A stretch of DNA of 64,000 nucleotides from Latrodectus hesperus. Taxonomy: Eukaryota > Arthropoda > Arachnida > Araneae > Theridiidae. The translations under genes and the position numbers were made by a program. The notes beneath the pieces are model-generated. The model was given only the letters and a program-made list of their open reading frames with translations. It was not told where the DNA came from and made no database searches. Below, piece after piece: positions 36,307-48,617 of this stretch. How positions within the stretch are numbered: position 1 is the first letter of the stretch; the number at the start of each line of letters is the position of its first letter. Location of the stretch: positions 45,596,277 through 45,660,276 of the forward strand of contig CM075862.1 of NCBI GenBank assembly GCA_037975125.1, given 5' to 3'.

Positions 36307-36697
36307 ACCATCTGGGACTCAGATGAATCTTCATTTAGGAGTATTTCATCATATGATGGATCTACGTTCTTTATACCTGTCTTAGAGGCAGTTGAGCTGT
36401 TTTTACTCTTTATGGAGCCCTTATCTTGCATTCTTTAATTTTTAGGAACTTTGAGACTTAGTATTTGCGAAAAACTGTGGAGAAATTACTTTGGGAATAG
36501 GTGAGACATTTATATTAGAAATATTTGAGGATAAGTTTGAAAATTTAAGAAATCTGTTTGGGTACTACAAGATTTCATGACTTTTTTATTTGCTTCTGAA
36601 TAACTAATCCATTGATGAGGGGTACTGGATGACACTATATGTCTGGCTTCAGGGTAATATAAATTTTGTTTTATTTTCACAGTAATAATTTCCTTTT

Positions 36698-37392
36698 CTA
36701 ATATCCTAGTTGGGCATAACCGGTATTACGAGGGATGTTCACCACTGCAGTGACACACTTTTCTTGTAATTCACACTGACTACTGTCATGTCCAACAGAC
36801 TCACATCGAGCACAAGTCAAATGTCCCTCACAAGTAGTTTTTGCATGGCTGAATCGCTGACATTTAAAGCAACGTAAAGGATTTGGAATGTAGGGGAGAA
36901 CATTACAATTTAGGTAACCAGCCTTAATAGATTGAGGTAGTATAGGAGTAGCAAACGTGAGTGTAAGGTGCTTAGTTTTTATAATTTTTCCTTCTCTCCT
37001 GATTGTAATGCGCTGCAGATGTTGTACTTTTTTGTCAAAGAGATTATCCAAAATTTCCTCCTCTGAAACATTAAATAGATCATCTGCTGAAATTACTCCC
37101 TGTGTAGAATTTAACCTACTATGAGGAGATACCATAACATCTATATTACCAAACCATTTTAGTTTTAGGGTGGCCTTTGGTCTGTTCAATTGATACAACT
37201 TCAACTAAGAGATCACCAGATTTCATTTTGTGAACATTTTTTAAATTCCCAGCTGTACCAATAAGTAACTTATTAATTAAGAAAGGGGAAACATTATAAA
37301 AATTGCCTTCAGTTCTTTTAATAACAAAATACTTCTGATCCTGTATCTATTTGTTGCACCATTGGGAGTAAAGAATTAGAAGTACTTTCCAT
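36698..37392 (-). pseudogene. LINE ORF1 (Gag-like, zinc knuckles)
   Basis: RNA-binding ORF1 protein. The frame starts with an ATG at 37392; a one-base shift near 37345 and another near 37165 break it. The readable order is FVIKRTEGNFYNVSPFLINK, then GDLLVEVVS, then a domain ending PLRCFKCQRFSHAKTTC, then CARCESVGHDSSQC: two CCHC-type knuckles typical of LINE ORF1 proteins. After the knuckles a third Cys pair is degenerate (EKCVTAVVN). The intact last piece is 168 aa. Confidence 0.82.
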
Positions 37393-37930
37393 AGAAATAG
37401 ATTAATTACTTCAAGGCCTGACTGCACCACCCACCACTGAGCCCAACAAGAGGATGCAGTATAACGGCATCAGTGATAGCCAGACTTTATATGCTTTCAA
37501 TATATCTCTGACGTGGCCTCCACCCTTATCGAGTCACACAGCAGATATATAATCGCTTGATCCATGGAAGCCGATTGATGTGCTGAAGACCACAACACAC
37601 CTCCCGTTTACCTAAAGCAGAGGCCAAAGTAATGTGTTAGTCTCTGGGAGCCTCAATCACCAGGATCCTCCTTTCCAGGGACACTTGTATCCACGCACGG
37701 CAAACACGCGGGTGATTTAGTCCCCAAGAGAAGCTAATAGTAACAGGGCGGCAATAGCTACTCAAGGGGAGCCCTCAACCTCTTACAAGGTAACCACAAT
37801 GAGGGAGAAGAGGAAGAAAAAGCAGAACAGGAGAAGAGAGAAAAAAAGAAAGAAGAGGACAGTTCACTAGGGTACGTCGGAATTGTGACACTCGTGCTTA
37901 TCTGAAGAAGGTAAACCCCCTAAGGGGTTG
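37393..37930 (-). other. 5' untranslated region of the I-type LINE
   Basis: About 540 bases clearly richer in GC than the surroundings and ending abruptly at AT-rich spacer near 37930. It lies directly upstream of ORF1 and probably contains the internal promoter. A purine-rich strip on the plus strand at 37800-37860 is a polypyrimidine strip in the element's sense. Confidence 0.6.
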
Positions 37931-40900
37931 AACATAAGAATAATGACTATAAGAATCACAACACTTCAAAATAGTAATTTAAATATGTTAAAAACTAAAA
38001 CTGGTAACACCACAAAATAATGATTTGTGTATCAAAATAAAAATTGGCGAATTTTAAGTTTGTCACTTAGCCTTTAATTATGCTAGCGAATAGTGCTAAA
38101 ATATAAATGAAAAATGTTTTAAAAAGAAACATAAAGTTTTTAATTAAAGCTATTAAAGTTTGTATTAAGTGAGGCATCACATAAATGAAGGTATTTGTTA
38201 ATCATACGCGAAAAACATTGCATAAATAAATTTATATTTTGACAATTTATTTCAAAATTTTATAAATCTATGGAATATATAATAATAATTAAACTAGTTG
38301 AATATTTATCTTGAAATCAAATTCTTCTCACAAGCTACGTAAGAACTAGTGGTAACGAATAGAAAAAAGCATTAATACAAAATTAGGAATCGAAAATAAA
38401 CATTTCCGTTTTGACATTTTGTTTACGTTAGTCAAAATTTGTTGAAATGTAATAGAAAAAATTTGAATTAAATTAATTCCAAAATTGTTTTTTTTTGTAA
38501 GAATTTATTACAAATAAATTATATGGAAGCAACTGTAAATTCCTCCTTTATTTATTTTTTCTTATAAAAGATGTGTAAGTATTTACCTACTTAAATATCA
38601 TTTGTAATTTTAAAGACGATTATTTTTATTTTCTGTAAATAGAGCCTATAAAATTCTTGCAATTGATAAAGATAAAAATATTCTTGAGCATTTAGTTTTA
38701 TAATTATTTAAATATGAATTAAATATGAAATAAAAATACTAAATTTTGCCGAGTAAATGTACTTGTTAAAGCTATTTGAAAATCTAAGACAATATTTTAC
38801 GAATAAATAAAATAAATCATTTTCTACTACTTAATTGAAGAAATGAAATATTACAAGTTAATTATACATAAGACAAGAAAAAACTTAGCTTTATGAATAA
38901 TATTAAAATATTACATTGATATACTCATAGAGTGTTTTATACACGAAAACAAATTTAGCTAATATATAAAGAGCTATGTTGAATCCATATCAAAATATGA
39001 TAATTTGTAATTCATATTCCTTCATTAAAATAGAATAAGAATCTTATAGAAATAAATTATTATTTATTATCATTAATTATTATTAAGTTTATTAAGCAAA
39101 GGTATTAAGATATTAAAAGACATACTATGGCACATATGCATAAAATTAATTTTTAAAGTATAAAAATTTTTGAGTTTGAAAAAAAAATCATTATTTCTAA
39201 AGTATATCAGCATATTAACGAAAACTTCAAAGTTTGGGAATAGTTAAAGAGAAACAATTTAATTAATTTAAGCATGTCTTTAATTTATTTATGACAAATA
39301 CTATAATCGAAATAAATCCTAATTACTCTTTAGTTGTATTATTTTCCAATAAAATAGATATTTAATTTTGCAGGTTTTCTTTCAGGATACTTTGGCAGGC
39401 TGCTGAATAGTGCCGTCATTTATCATATTGTAACAGATATTATTGATATAAGGATCAGCTGTTGATTGATTCTGTTGTTTTACCATATCTTAGCATTCGA
39501 GTCACAGTTTCATACTGAGTTTTGTTTTTCTACTTAATATTATCTAGGATTAATTCGTAAGTTGTTAGATGAATAGGAATTGCTAGAAATCCTTTTTATT
39601 CTACGTCTTTTGATTCACAACAGCTTGATAAACTTATTTGTAAAGGTAATTGCGAAAAATCACACGCCAAATATAATAATGTACCAGTGCTTTTATAGCA
39701 TACTTCTCGAGGCTTTTCTCAAAAAAATTTTATTTTTAAACACTGAATCATAGCTGAAAAATATCAATGAAAACTGCGCTTAAAACATATTCACAAATAA
39801 TTATTAATTAAGCATAGATAAATTTGACTGCGCTCCGAAGGCAGCTATGTTAAATTACTTTAATAAACCAAAGCTAATTAACAATTGGAATTATTAGTTG
39901 TTTCTTATAATTAAGATTTCTAAATCTAATTTCAAGTAAAAATTTCAACTGTTTTAGATTGACGTTATTAGAAATAGGAGATCGTTTATTTCTATGATCG
40001 CATTTTGTATATCTGAGATATAGATTAACAAACTATAGCTCATTTATCCCGGATCTACAGATTAAAATGAAGCCAGTTACTAAAACAACCATGTAGTATC
40101 TGGTAATGAGATGCCATTGAACTACTGGTTTAACATTGATTTACTAGATTGGCTTCGTAATTATTAAAACTCCTTTTGCATAACATAATTGTAGAATTAT
40201 ATTTAATTAAAAATGTTGACAACTTAAATATCCTGAAAGCTATTACAGAAATTATAATTTTAAATAATATTACTTTTTTAACTGGCCAACTCTCCTAAGT
40301 CAAAAGTTTTTATTTCTATATTAAACATCCAAATAGAGCATATGTTCAAGGTTAAATTATTTTGCATTAATTACTTCAATAATTTTAATTTTTACAATAT
40401 TAGAAAATCTTAGCTAATTTTATATTTGTGTACTTGTAAAAAGACAAGAAAATATAAATTAATATAATTAATTATATAATAATACAATTAAAATACATTA
40501 TAAATCAATATAATTAAATGTATTAATCATTTTGGAAAATAGTATGTTTTTATGAAAAGTAACAAATTTAAGTGTATTTTAACGACTCACGGAAAATACG
40601 ACACTTAATTAAATAATTAATATGAAATTACAACAAAAATTATAAAAGTTTTGTTATAAGACCATTTGATGCATATTTTCTCTTAACATTCAAGTATTTT
40701 TTCAAGCATGTTATTTTAGACAAATAAGATGTTACACAAAAAAACTAGTTTATGGTACATAAGATGATTTAATATACTGAATATATATATATCTTTTTAA
40801 GGAAAAAAAGCATACTTTATTATTAAAAATATATATTTCTTTTGATTGTTAGACTATATTCTAAAAGAATATCCTTTCAATTTGAAGAACAGAATGCGTA

Positions 40901-42418
40901 ATTTTGTTATTAAATGCTAAAAATAAAAGTATCTTAATGCTTAGTTATTCAAAAGAAAATTTAAGTATTATCAGCGTTTCAAAATATTTCTAATACTACA
41001 ATATTTTTTAACAAACGCAGCCTGAAAATCAGTGACTAGGAGATAACATTTAGATAATTTCCGTGAAAGAAAATTTTTTACAGGAACGAAATCACTGATT
41101 TTCTAAGAAATTTCAATTAAAGCATTTCTATGAAGATGGTACAAAATTTTTTTTAAATTCTAAAATTTATAAAAAAAATTGAAAATTTTATACCTAAATT
41201 TCCAAAAAAATAGGAGAAAAGGTCAATTGTTTGATTCAAATAATAAATTTCGAAACATTTTAAGATTAGCTGATAATTCGATTATAATAGATTTGTAATA
41301 AGTATATTCTAAATGCTAGAATAACTCCTTCCAAACTGACGTTGTTATATTTCACTGCAAATATTTGAAGCTAGTTTGATGTATAATATTACATAAGATT
41401 ATTATAATTTATTTCTATGAGATGGTATTTTTTCATAATAAATGTGTTATCCATAAGTTTAAGGTTTGACTATTAGTAGCCTCTTCACTATGTAGCTCTT
41501 GTTGTCAAAAAAATATTATTTTAATATAGTTACTGTTGTTTGAGTTTATATTTATATAAATTTTGTTTACCTTTTCTTTACCTTTGAAGTTGTTATTTTC
41601 AACCTGAAAAAGATATGTGTTTGCCTTTCACTTAGGTTTGTAAGTTTCAGTAATTTGATAATAATTTTAAATTCTGTATATTTATTGAACTATATATATG
41701 CATCAACAGTCAAAACATTGCACATTTACAAAGAAACCAAAATATACTAACCAATATGTATTCTGCTTTTTGAAAGGTAGCTGAAAACTATGTTTGCTAA
41801 TCTTGTTAGTTTTTGATAAACTTCAAATGATTAATTTAATATTAAAGTGACACGGTATCATAATATCATTCATTACACATGCTTTGTTATGTTCAAAAAG
41901 TTTTTAAGCATGTTATTCACTCTTAGATACTTATAATAGGTATATGGACAACACTTATTAAAATTTACTTAAAATTAATATTATTGCAATGTCTTATGGT
42001 TTTAGCTGGAGACAAAAATCCTGATGTAAATGTCCTTTTATTACTTGAAGCCATTTTCTATTCAACAATGGACAATAACTATGCAGACACACATAATGAA
42101 AAACTTACATATATAAATCTCACATTTTAGGATTATTTAAAATTGTCGGAGGCTTTTAAGTTAAGGTAGTCAGTCTCCAAAAATAAATATTTTTATTCTT
42201 CCTTATAACTCTATTTATGGAAATATATTTATTTTATCTGATTATATATTATTATACTTGATTATAGCTTTGAAGCTTACTATTGATTTCAGAGAAATTT
42301 GCTGGTAAGACTGATACTACATATCTTAGACAAAAAATTTTAATTACTTTTTTCCTAAGCTCTGGCACTTTATAACTTTATTAACCATATTAAATTTATT
42401 CTCCATAAAACCGACGGC
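37931..42418. other. AT-rich non-coding stretch
   Basis: About 4.5 kb of spacer without recognisable genes, RNAs or repeats. Confidence 0.55.
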
Positions 42419-42667
42419 ACAGGTGACGTATAATCTATGATTCCAAATTCTGAATTTTTTTGGCGATGAAGAAATGTTGCCAAGATGACGTATCGTGACG
42501 TGCTTGATGGCGTAAATACTTGGGTTACCAAAATAACATTTTCTGCATAATTCTTATAAGTCTCCATATGTATGACGTAATAAAAACCATGTTGCCAGAT
42601 ACATAAGAAAATCTGCCAAAAAATCGCCAATCTGAGAATTTGGAATCATGGATTATACAACACCTGT
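42419..42667. mobile_element. Foldback MITE with about 36-bp terminal inverted repeats
   Basis: The left end starts ACAGGTGACGTATAATC and continues ATGATTCCAAATTCT; the right end, read inward on the other strand, is ACAGGTGTTGTATAATC then ATGATTCCAAATTCT, about three mismatches in 36. Total 249 bp. A clear target duplication is not seen. Internal sub-motifs (GGCGAT, GTTGCCA, GACGTA) also occur in both orientations, so the whole unit could fold. No coding content; superfamily unknown. Confidence 0.7.
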
Positions 42668-42769
42668 TCCAAACAGACTTTGGTGCGCTCTGGATCCTTT
42701 CGATCGTCGCTCCTTTCTGTAAGGCCTCATCATTTGGATCACAATTGGAGACAAAATAAGTATTTCTAT

Positions 42770-43292
42770 CTCTCTAACTCAGACTTATTACAGAGTCCCA
42801 CGATGTTCATTTTTAGTGGATTCCATCGCACGTAGTTAGTTATGCACGGCAGAAAGGTTGGTCAAAGAGAAACTCCTTCTTATCCTCTTTAACTCTTATT
42901 TTCTTAGAACATCATTTCATTTGTCAAAGCTAAATTTTTGAAGGAGTGAAAATTCTCTCCAAGACATTCTTGGTATGGGGGCAAAGGTCTTGGTTCTTCG
43001 TTTGAACTCAATTATGACAAAACATCTCGATCTGTTCAGATTGGCAAGCGGCCATACCAAAAGCTCAAAATGTCAAAAAAAGAAAGAAGTTTTAAAATGT
43101 CAAACACAGCAAGCTTCTGTTGAGCATATCCTGGACTGTTTGGGTCTTTCCAGAGAGAACATATTTTCGTCCCCCCTTCCTATCTTTGACTTCCTTAAGG
43201 TCAGAAGTCTAAGGGATCTTGTCAGACTTCATCAGACAGTTGGAGTAAAAGCCGCAACAACAACTGTATTAAAATTTGTTGATCACATTTAA
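42770..43292 (+). pseudogene. LINE RNase H/C-terminal remnant
   Basis: The 3' end of the same kind of LINE as at 23845-24806. HDVHF, a TAG replacing Gln, then WIPSHVV mark the end of RNase H near 42800-42830, with the adjacent residues rearranged. Further on come RLASGHTKSSKCQKKK and ASVEHILDCLGLSRENIF, the zinc motif block, then FDFLKVRSLRDLVRL. The stop at the usual place is read through into a CAACAACAACTG tail region (43255-43267). The similarity to 24624-24806 in order and wording supports common origin; the copy is broken. Confidence 0.75.
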
Positions 43293-44337
43293 GTTTAGTA
43301 AAAAAAATAATTTGAAAGAATATTTAAGCAATTATTTAAAATTAGAAGACAATATTAAAGTTTAGGAGAACTATAGGAAAAAAATTATATTGATTTAAAT
43401 ATAATTGTTTGAAAATATATGAAAAATTTTATTTATATTAATTTCATTTAAATGAATAATAATTTTTTTCTTAAAATGTATAATCAAAATAGAATTGAGT
43501 GAATCTTTTGCAGAATGTAGATTATGCTTTATATCATTTTACCACTGCGAAATTAAAAGTCGTATATAAAATTTCATTATTGAAAAATAAACTGATAAAA
43601 TGTCGCTTCACATTTCATTATTGAATTCAAATATTTTAGAATCTTTTAATAATCGTAGTCACTGCTTCATAAGTTTCTATATTCAAAGGGGAATTTGCTT
43701 CTATAAATTTCATTTATCTATTGATTTTGTATAATGATGCGTTTTTAATAACAAAATTATGCATTATAAATTTGAATAAATTTCTTTGAATAACATTTTT
43801 GTGATACATAATGATAACTTATTTTGTTTGTGTGATGCTATTTTATGTAAATGGAACTGATATTAATAAACGATGAAAACTTTGTTAAAAACTCAACAAA
43901 GATTTTAATTGTTGAATATTGATTGCTAAATATTGATTTTAATTGTTAAATATCCAACACAGATTATTCAACAGAAGTATTAGATATTATATTTTGCGCA
44001 TATTAATATCATGATGAAAATATAAAATCTGAATTTCAATCACGTGAAATAATTTTCTAAATAATAAATTACTTTGAATAATTCTAGATAATAAATTTTG
44101 ACAGTGAATTAAACTCAAATTAATATTTTTAGAAAAGATTCGCAGTTACTAAAATATTTCTTACTTTTTTTTTATAAAAGTTACCAGGAAATAAAAGTTA
44201 CGCAAAATTTCAACAACAAACTAAACACTATATATCCTGCGTAATTAATATTTTGTTTATGTTCTCTTTGAGATAAGACGGTATAGTTTGAGTCTTCTCC
44301 TTTCCTACATTTCAATCCATTCCCTTACATTCCTTTC
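43293..44337. other. AT-rich non-coding stretch
   Basis: Nothing recognised. Confidence 0.5.
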
Positions 44338-44720
44338 TTGTTGTTACTAATGACACTTGGACAGGCCAAGCTCGCTATGCCTTGGCAATGCGAATTTAAG
44401 TCAATAGGAAGCGTCTTTCGTTTAATCAGAGCACCATAAAGATGAAAGTACAACTTTTGCTCTTCAAATCTTCCTGTAGATGGAAGCACCAGTGGATCTA
44501 CCCCCTCAATTTTGGCATTGATCTGAAGGGGGAGTTAATTTCTCCAGACCATTGCACCCATGGTAACTGCTCAACGACCGACCACAGGACTTTCGCGATT
44601 CCACGGACTTAACGAGCACGTTTCTCACATGCACTCGATGGGTCTTTGGCGGCATTTAGAATCGAGCCCCAACCTTCCGGATCAAGGCCGATATCCTAAC
44701 CACAAGGCTACCACGGCATC
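44338..44720 (-). mobile_element. SINE family A, full copy
   Basis: Minus strand: head GCCGTGGTAGCCTTGTGG, B box GGGGCTCGATTC, body with GTCCTGTGGTCGGTCGTTG and GTTACCATGGGTGCAATGG, end CAAGTGTCATTAGTAACAAC. It is colinear with 22815-23193. The inner frame open in the other copies is broken here. Confidence 0.85.
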
Positions 44721-45720
44721 CTTTTTTACAACAATAATATCAATTTGGGATAATAATGTTGCGAGCACGAATTGTAGGATTTATTAAAACTTTATCATCC
44801 GTATGCAGCAAATTTAGGATGCGACACGATAATTAGGACATCATTTTTTTCAAATTTATATTCCAATTCCTTTAAGGATTACAGTCATCTCTCTCTGTCT
44901 TAGATAATGGCAATAATAAATCAAAAGGAAAATCAAAAACATATTTTAAGGTCAATTTTAATAAAACCATATTGATGAACTATCAATTACCAAGTTACAT
45001 TATTTTCTTTTTGAGTATGGACGATCAAGGAATTGGTAGAATCGTTCCGAGGCTAAATTAACCCTTAGATTAAAATAAGAAGTCTTTCCACTTTTTTAAG
45101 TGAAATCTTGAAAGTTTCCAAATTTCTTTCCTTTGGAAACACCCTGTGTCTCGCTATTTTTGAAATACTTGCTGGTTAGACAGATGTTCAAATATATTAT
45201 AACTGCATACATATATATTATTTAAAAGATGGTGACATTTTTGTAATTATAAGAAAATCTATCATAACATTTATATTTTCAATAAAAATTATAAGTTCCT
45301 GATACATTGCTTCAGAAATAAATTTAAAAATGCCTAACTTATAAAATATACATTATAAGTTTATATATTAGAGATAATATGTGTCTAAACACATATTTGA
45401 TTCGAAGCTTACATATTAGGGATAATATGCGCGTATTTTGTCATACACATAATTATTTTATGAATGAATGTAGAAATAATTCGATCAACATTTAATAAAA
45501 ATAATAAATGTATTCATTCAATTAAAAATTTAAAACAATTAAAATATCTAATTATTCATTATTTAAATATCATTTTATTTTAAATAAATTTTCATGCACT
45601 AAAATAAAAATCTTTATCTTTATAATCTTAATTTTATAAATAAGTACTTTTTAATATACAAGACATATTCCTATATTTATTTTTACCGACATATTAATCC
45701 TGTATATACTATCATGTGTA
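44721..45720. other. AT-rich non-coding stretch
   Basis: Nothing recognised. Confidence 0.5.
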
Positions 45721-45999
45721 TTGTTGTTGTTTTGTGCCAGCTAGGCTGACATTATGGGGTGCATTGCTCCACTTTTCCAACCGAACCATATTTTAATAAC
45801 AGTGTGGAGTCTGACTTCCTCAGTACACACATGCCATAGATACCCGTTTATAGGGTTGGCAGCCATTCACAACCCATTCATAAAAAGATAGGATAGACAG
45901 AGAGAGAGAAAGAGTACATCCATGCCCGAACTGGGATTCGAACCTAGGATCACCTTATCCACAGTCAGGCACTCTGACCACTAGACAAGATGGATGGCA
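45721..45999 (-). mobile_element. SINE, family C head with a different body
   Basis: Minus strand head: CTTGTCTAGTGGTCAGAGTG and TAGGTTCGAATCCCAGTTCG, almost the same as the head at 27774. After the shared CCTATAAACGGGT segment the body departs (TCAGACTCCACACTG, CACCCCATAATGTCAGCC) and ends in ACAACAACAA instead of the A-rich end of family C. A chimeric or sister SINE. Confidence 0.75.
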
Positions 46000-47202
46000 T
46001 TGTGAGTATTATGTTCTCATAATTTTATTCCAAACATTGAAATTGAGACCACCCCCCCGCCAAAAAAAAGAAGAAATCAAAAGCTTTTCCTTAGATAAAT
46101 TGCGGTGACATAATCGCAAAATTATTGCCTAAGCTTAATCTTCTTCAACATATAGTGAGCATTTGAAGGCTATCAGCGCTGATCTATCGACGCTTTATTT
46201 ACTCTGAATAGTGTATGCTTTTAACCATACCGTGACGTCATGAAACTAAGAATGATATTATAAACATTTATTAGCTTTAAAAGGATAAATGAATTTGAGA
46301 ATAATAATTTTTTTGTCAAAGTTATGTAAAAGCTGATTTGGTATATAAGTTGAACAGTGCCTATTTTTGTAATTTGTATTTTTAATGCAATACTAAACCA
46401 CAATTGTACTTTCTGCTTATAATTTTATTCTAATATTTCTTTAAGATGCATACAATCTTCTGAAATAAAAGAGTTGATTTTGCAGAATTTTTTGTTTTAT
46501 TTATCTCTCATAAGCATTTTAGTTAATACAATTTATAATATTTTTCTGCTCACTGAATGTTTCATGAAAATCTTTTTGTGACATTTTCGGAAACATTTTC
46601 AGAAACTTACATTAGAGAAATTGTAAAAATATATCCTATAATCTTTTAGTTCAAAGCATTAGCGGAATAAAATCTTGCCCTAAAGTTAAGCTATAATCTT
46701 CTTAGACACCTAAATACGTTTAAGCAGTGTGTTTTCTAAAATATTTTTCTGAAAACAGGAACCCAGCCTATCGTTTTAAATCCTTTCAGCCAAAAATAAT
46801 ACATACAACGTTGGAAATATGTCATTTATTTTAGGCCACAGTATTGCATTTATAATCATAATAATTCATTATTCTTTCATATTTTGAATACCTTGGTATT
46901 ATATATAATTAATGATAACCAAAGTTTGTTGGAAGAATCATTTTTCCAATGATCCTCAATTGGTATTTTCACCTTTCAGTACTAAAATAAGCTGGAAATT
47001 ATGTTATGTTTTTATAGTGAGGTGACCGTTGGGCATGCAATCGACCTCGAATGTGAATGAATCTTCGTAATTTAGAAACAAGGATCAAGAAGAAAGCCTT
47101 CCTCCCCAAGAGGTCATTGTGATCACGACATATTTTACGTGAATCCGAATACGATGGATCGTTGGTTTTGTCGGGGTTCAAACACACTACCTTTCAATGA
47201 AG
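46000..47202. other. Mostly AT-rich non-coding stretch
   Basis: AT-rich spacer up to about 46990. 47020-47190 is less AT-rich and, on the minus strand, opens with GTTTGAACCCCGACAA, a weak B-box resemblance, but no full SINE could be made out. Confidence 0.45.
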
Positions 47203-47486
47203 CCTGGTTGGTTAGAGCGTTGTTCTCATTATCGGAAGAAAATGAGTTCGAATCTCGGCTTAACCGAAGATCCAACATGTTCGCTAAAGGCGGTTGCGAC
47301 ACGTTAAAACTGGACTTGGTCGTAATATCATTCAAATGAAATGATAGTTCTGGCGGTGGCTGGTCAGGTATTGAGAGTCTTCTCCTTGGTGTCTGCTTTT
47401 GAGTTAGGAAGGCTCCACCAGTAATTGGTAGAGCTTATTTCAAGGCTAAGTACAGGGAAGCATGCTGGAGCAACAACAACTACTAT
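47203..47486 (+). mobile_element. SINE family B copy
   Basis: The head CCTGGTTGGTTAGAGCG and B box ATGAGTTCGAATCTCGG are tRNA-like. The body contains CGCTAAAGGCGGTTGCGAC and the tail module AATTGGTAGAGC ... GGCTAAGTACAGGGAAGC, then CAACAACAACTAC. Together with 5941-6256 and 55533-55755 it defines the family's 3' module. Confidence 0.75.
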
Positions 47487-47604
47487 ATTTCAATAATGAG
47501 AACGATGTCCTAACCAACCAGGAGTCCATTGCCTATCCGAAGAAGATTATTGAAACTTAATTTTGCTTGGCTTTTTATTGTTACTTTCGTATACCGAAAT
47601 TTTC

Positions 47605-47887
<283 letters not shown>

Positions 47888-47889
47888 AG

Positions 47890-48225
47890 AATTTAAAGCA
47901 GGCGTTCTAAGTGCTTGCCTTGAATGTCGAGGCCAGGCTTGAGCATGCCGTGGAATGGCTGTCATCACACGTTGCAGCATCGCAGTGTCCACCGAAGTAT
48001 ACGCAGCGTGCAGACGAGCAACTAAGTTCATTGGTGTTGGCACTACGTCTCGATACACCAGTTCCTTGAGATAACCTCATAGAAAAAATCCAACGGTGTA
48101 AGATCTGGCGGACATAGAACTGGACCCTCAAGTCCGATCCAGGGGCCGGGTATTCCATATCCAGCCAACCATGTAGAGGAGCACAGAAATGCGCCGGAGC
48201 CCCATCATGCTGGAACCAAAGACAT
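47890..48225 (-). pseudogene. C-terminal fragment of IS630-like transposase
   Basis: Across frames on the minus strand: FQHDGAPAHFCAPLHGWLDM (second catalytic Asp in QHDGAPAH), WIGLEGPVLCPPDLTPLDFF (last Asp), then YRDVVPTPMNLVARLHAAYT and ALQRV-type C-terminal text down to RHAQAWPRH. At least two frameshifts occur around 48060-48150. The enzyme would catalyse cut-and-paste transposition; this piece cannot. The DDE order and spacing are as in the Tc1/mariner-IS630 superfamily. Confidence 0.75.
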
Positions 48226-48429
48226 TTCCATTACATCAGCCTTACTGCAAGTACACGTTGTAGTAGTCACCAACGGAATATCTGACCACCATTCGAAGAC
48301 TACCGGTGGTTGCAAGATGCAGCCTTTTAAATACCCGTTTAACGACGGCTTAACGTCACCCCATGGCGAGCGCATGCATGGCGCGATATGCGCGGCGAAC
48401 GTTTTAAGCTTTATCGTAAGGAAAGATAT

Positions 48430-48617
48430 GCAAATACTGTTGTTGATATGTTTAATAAAGTGTTTTTTCTTGCACCGGAAGTGACGTCATACTTTATTTT
48501 TCGTATTTTTCTCGTAAACTATGGATCATACAGGAACGCTTCTTTGGGCCGTTTTTATGTACTCCCAACGAGGAATCTAGCTGTGCAGAGTTTATGCGGT
48601 CGTTTTGGGACATCTTG
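48430..48617. repeat. Right terminal inverted repeat (188 bp)
   Basis: Inverted counterpart of 47702-47887. It ends ACATCTTG against AT-rich flank. Confidence 0.85.

Larger units (their letters stand above)
33550..37930 (-). mobile_element. I-type LINE, internally deleted and degenerate
   Basis: Non-LTR retrotransposon read right to left: a GC-richer 5' untranslated region (about 37393-37930), ORF1 with zinc knuckles, then ORF2 pieces in the order endonuclease, RT, RNase H and C-terminal zinc motif. An RNase H after RT places it in the I superfamily in the broad sense. A large part of the endonuclease and the endonuclease-RT linker is missing at about 36045, so the copy is only some 4.4 kb. 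Many frameshifts and stops are present. The ends are approximate, and no poly(A) tail or target duplication was identified. Confidence 0.88.
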
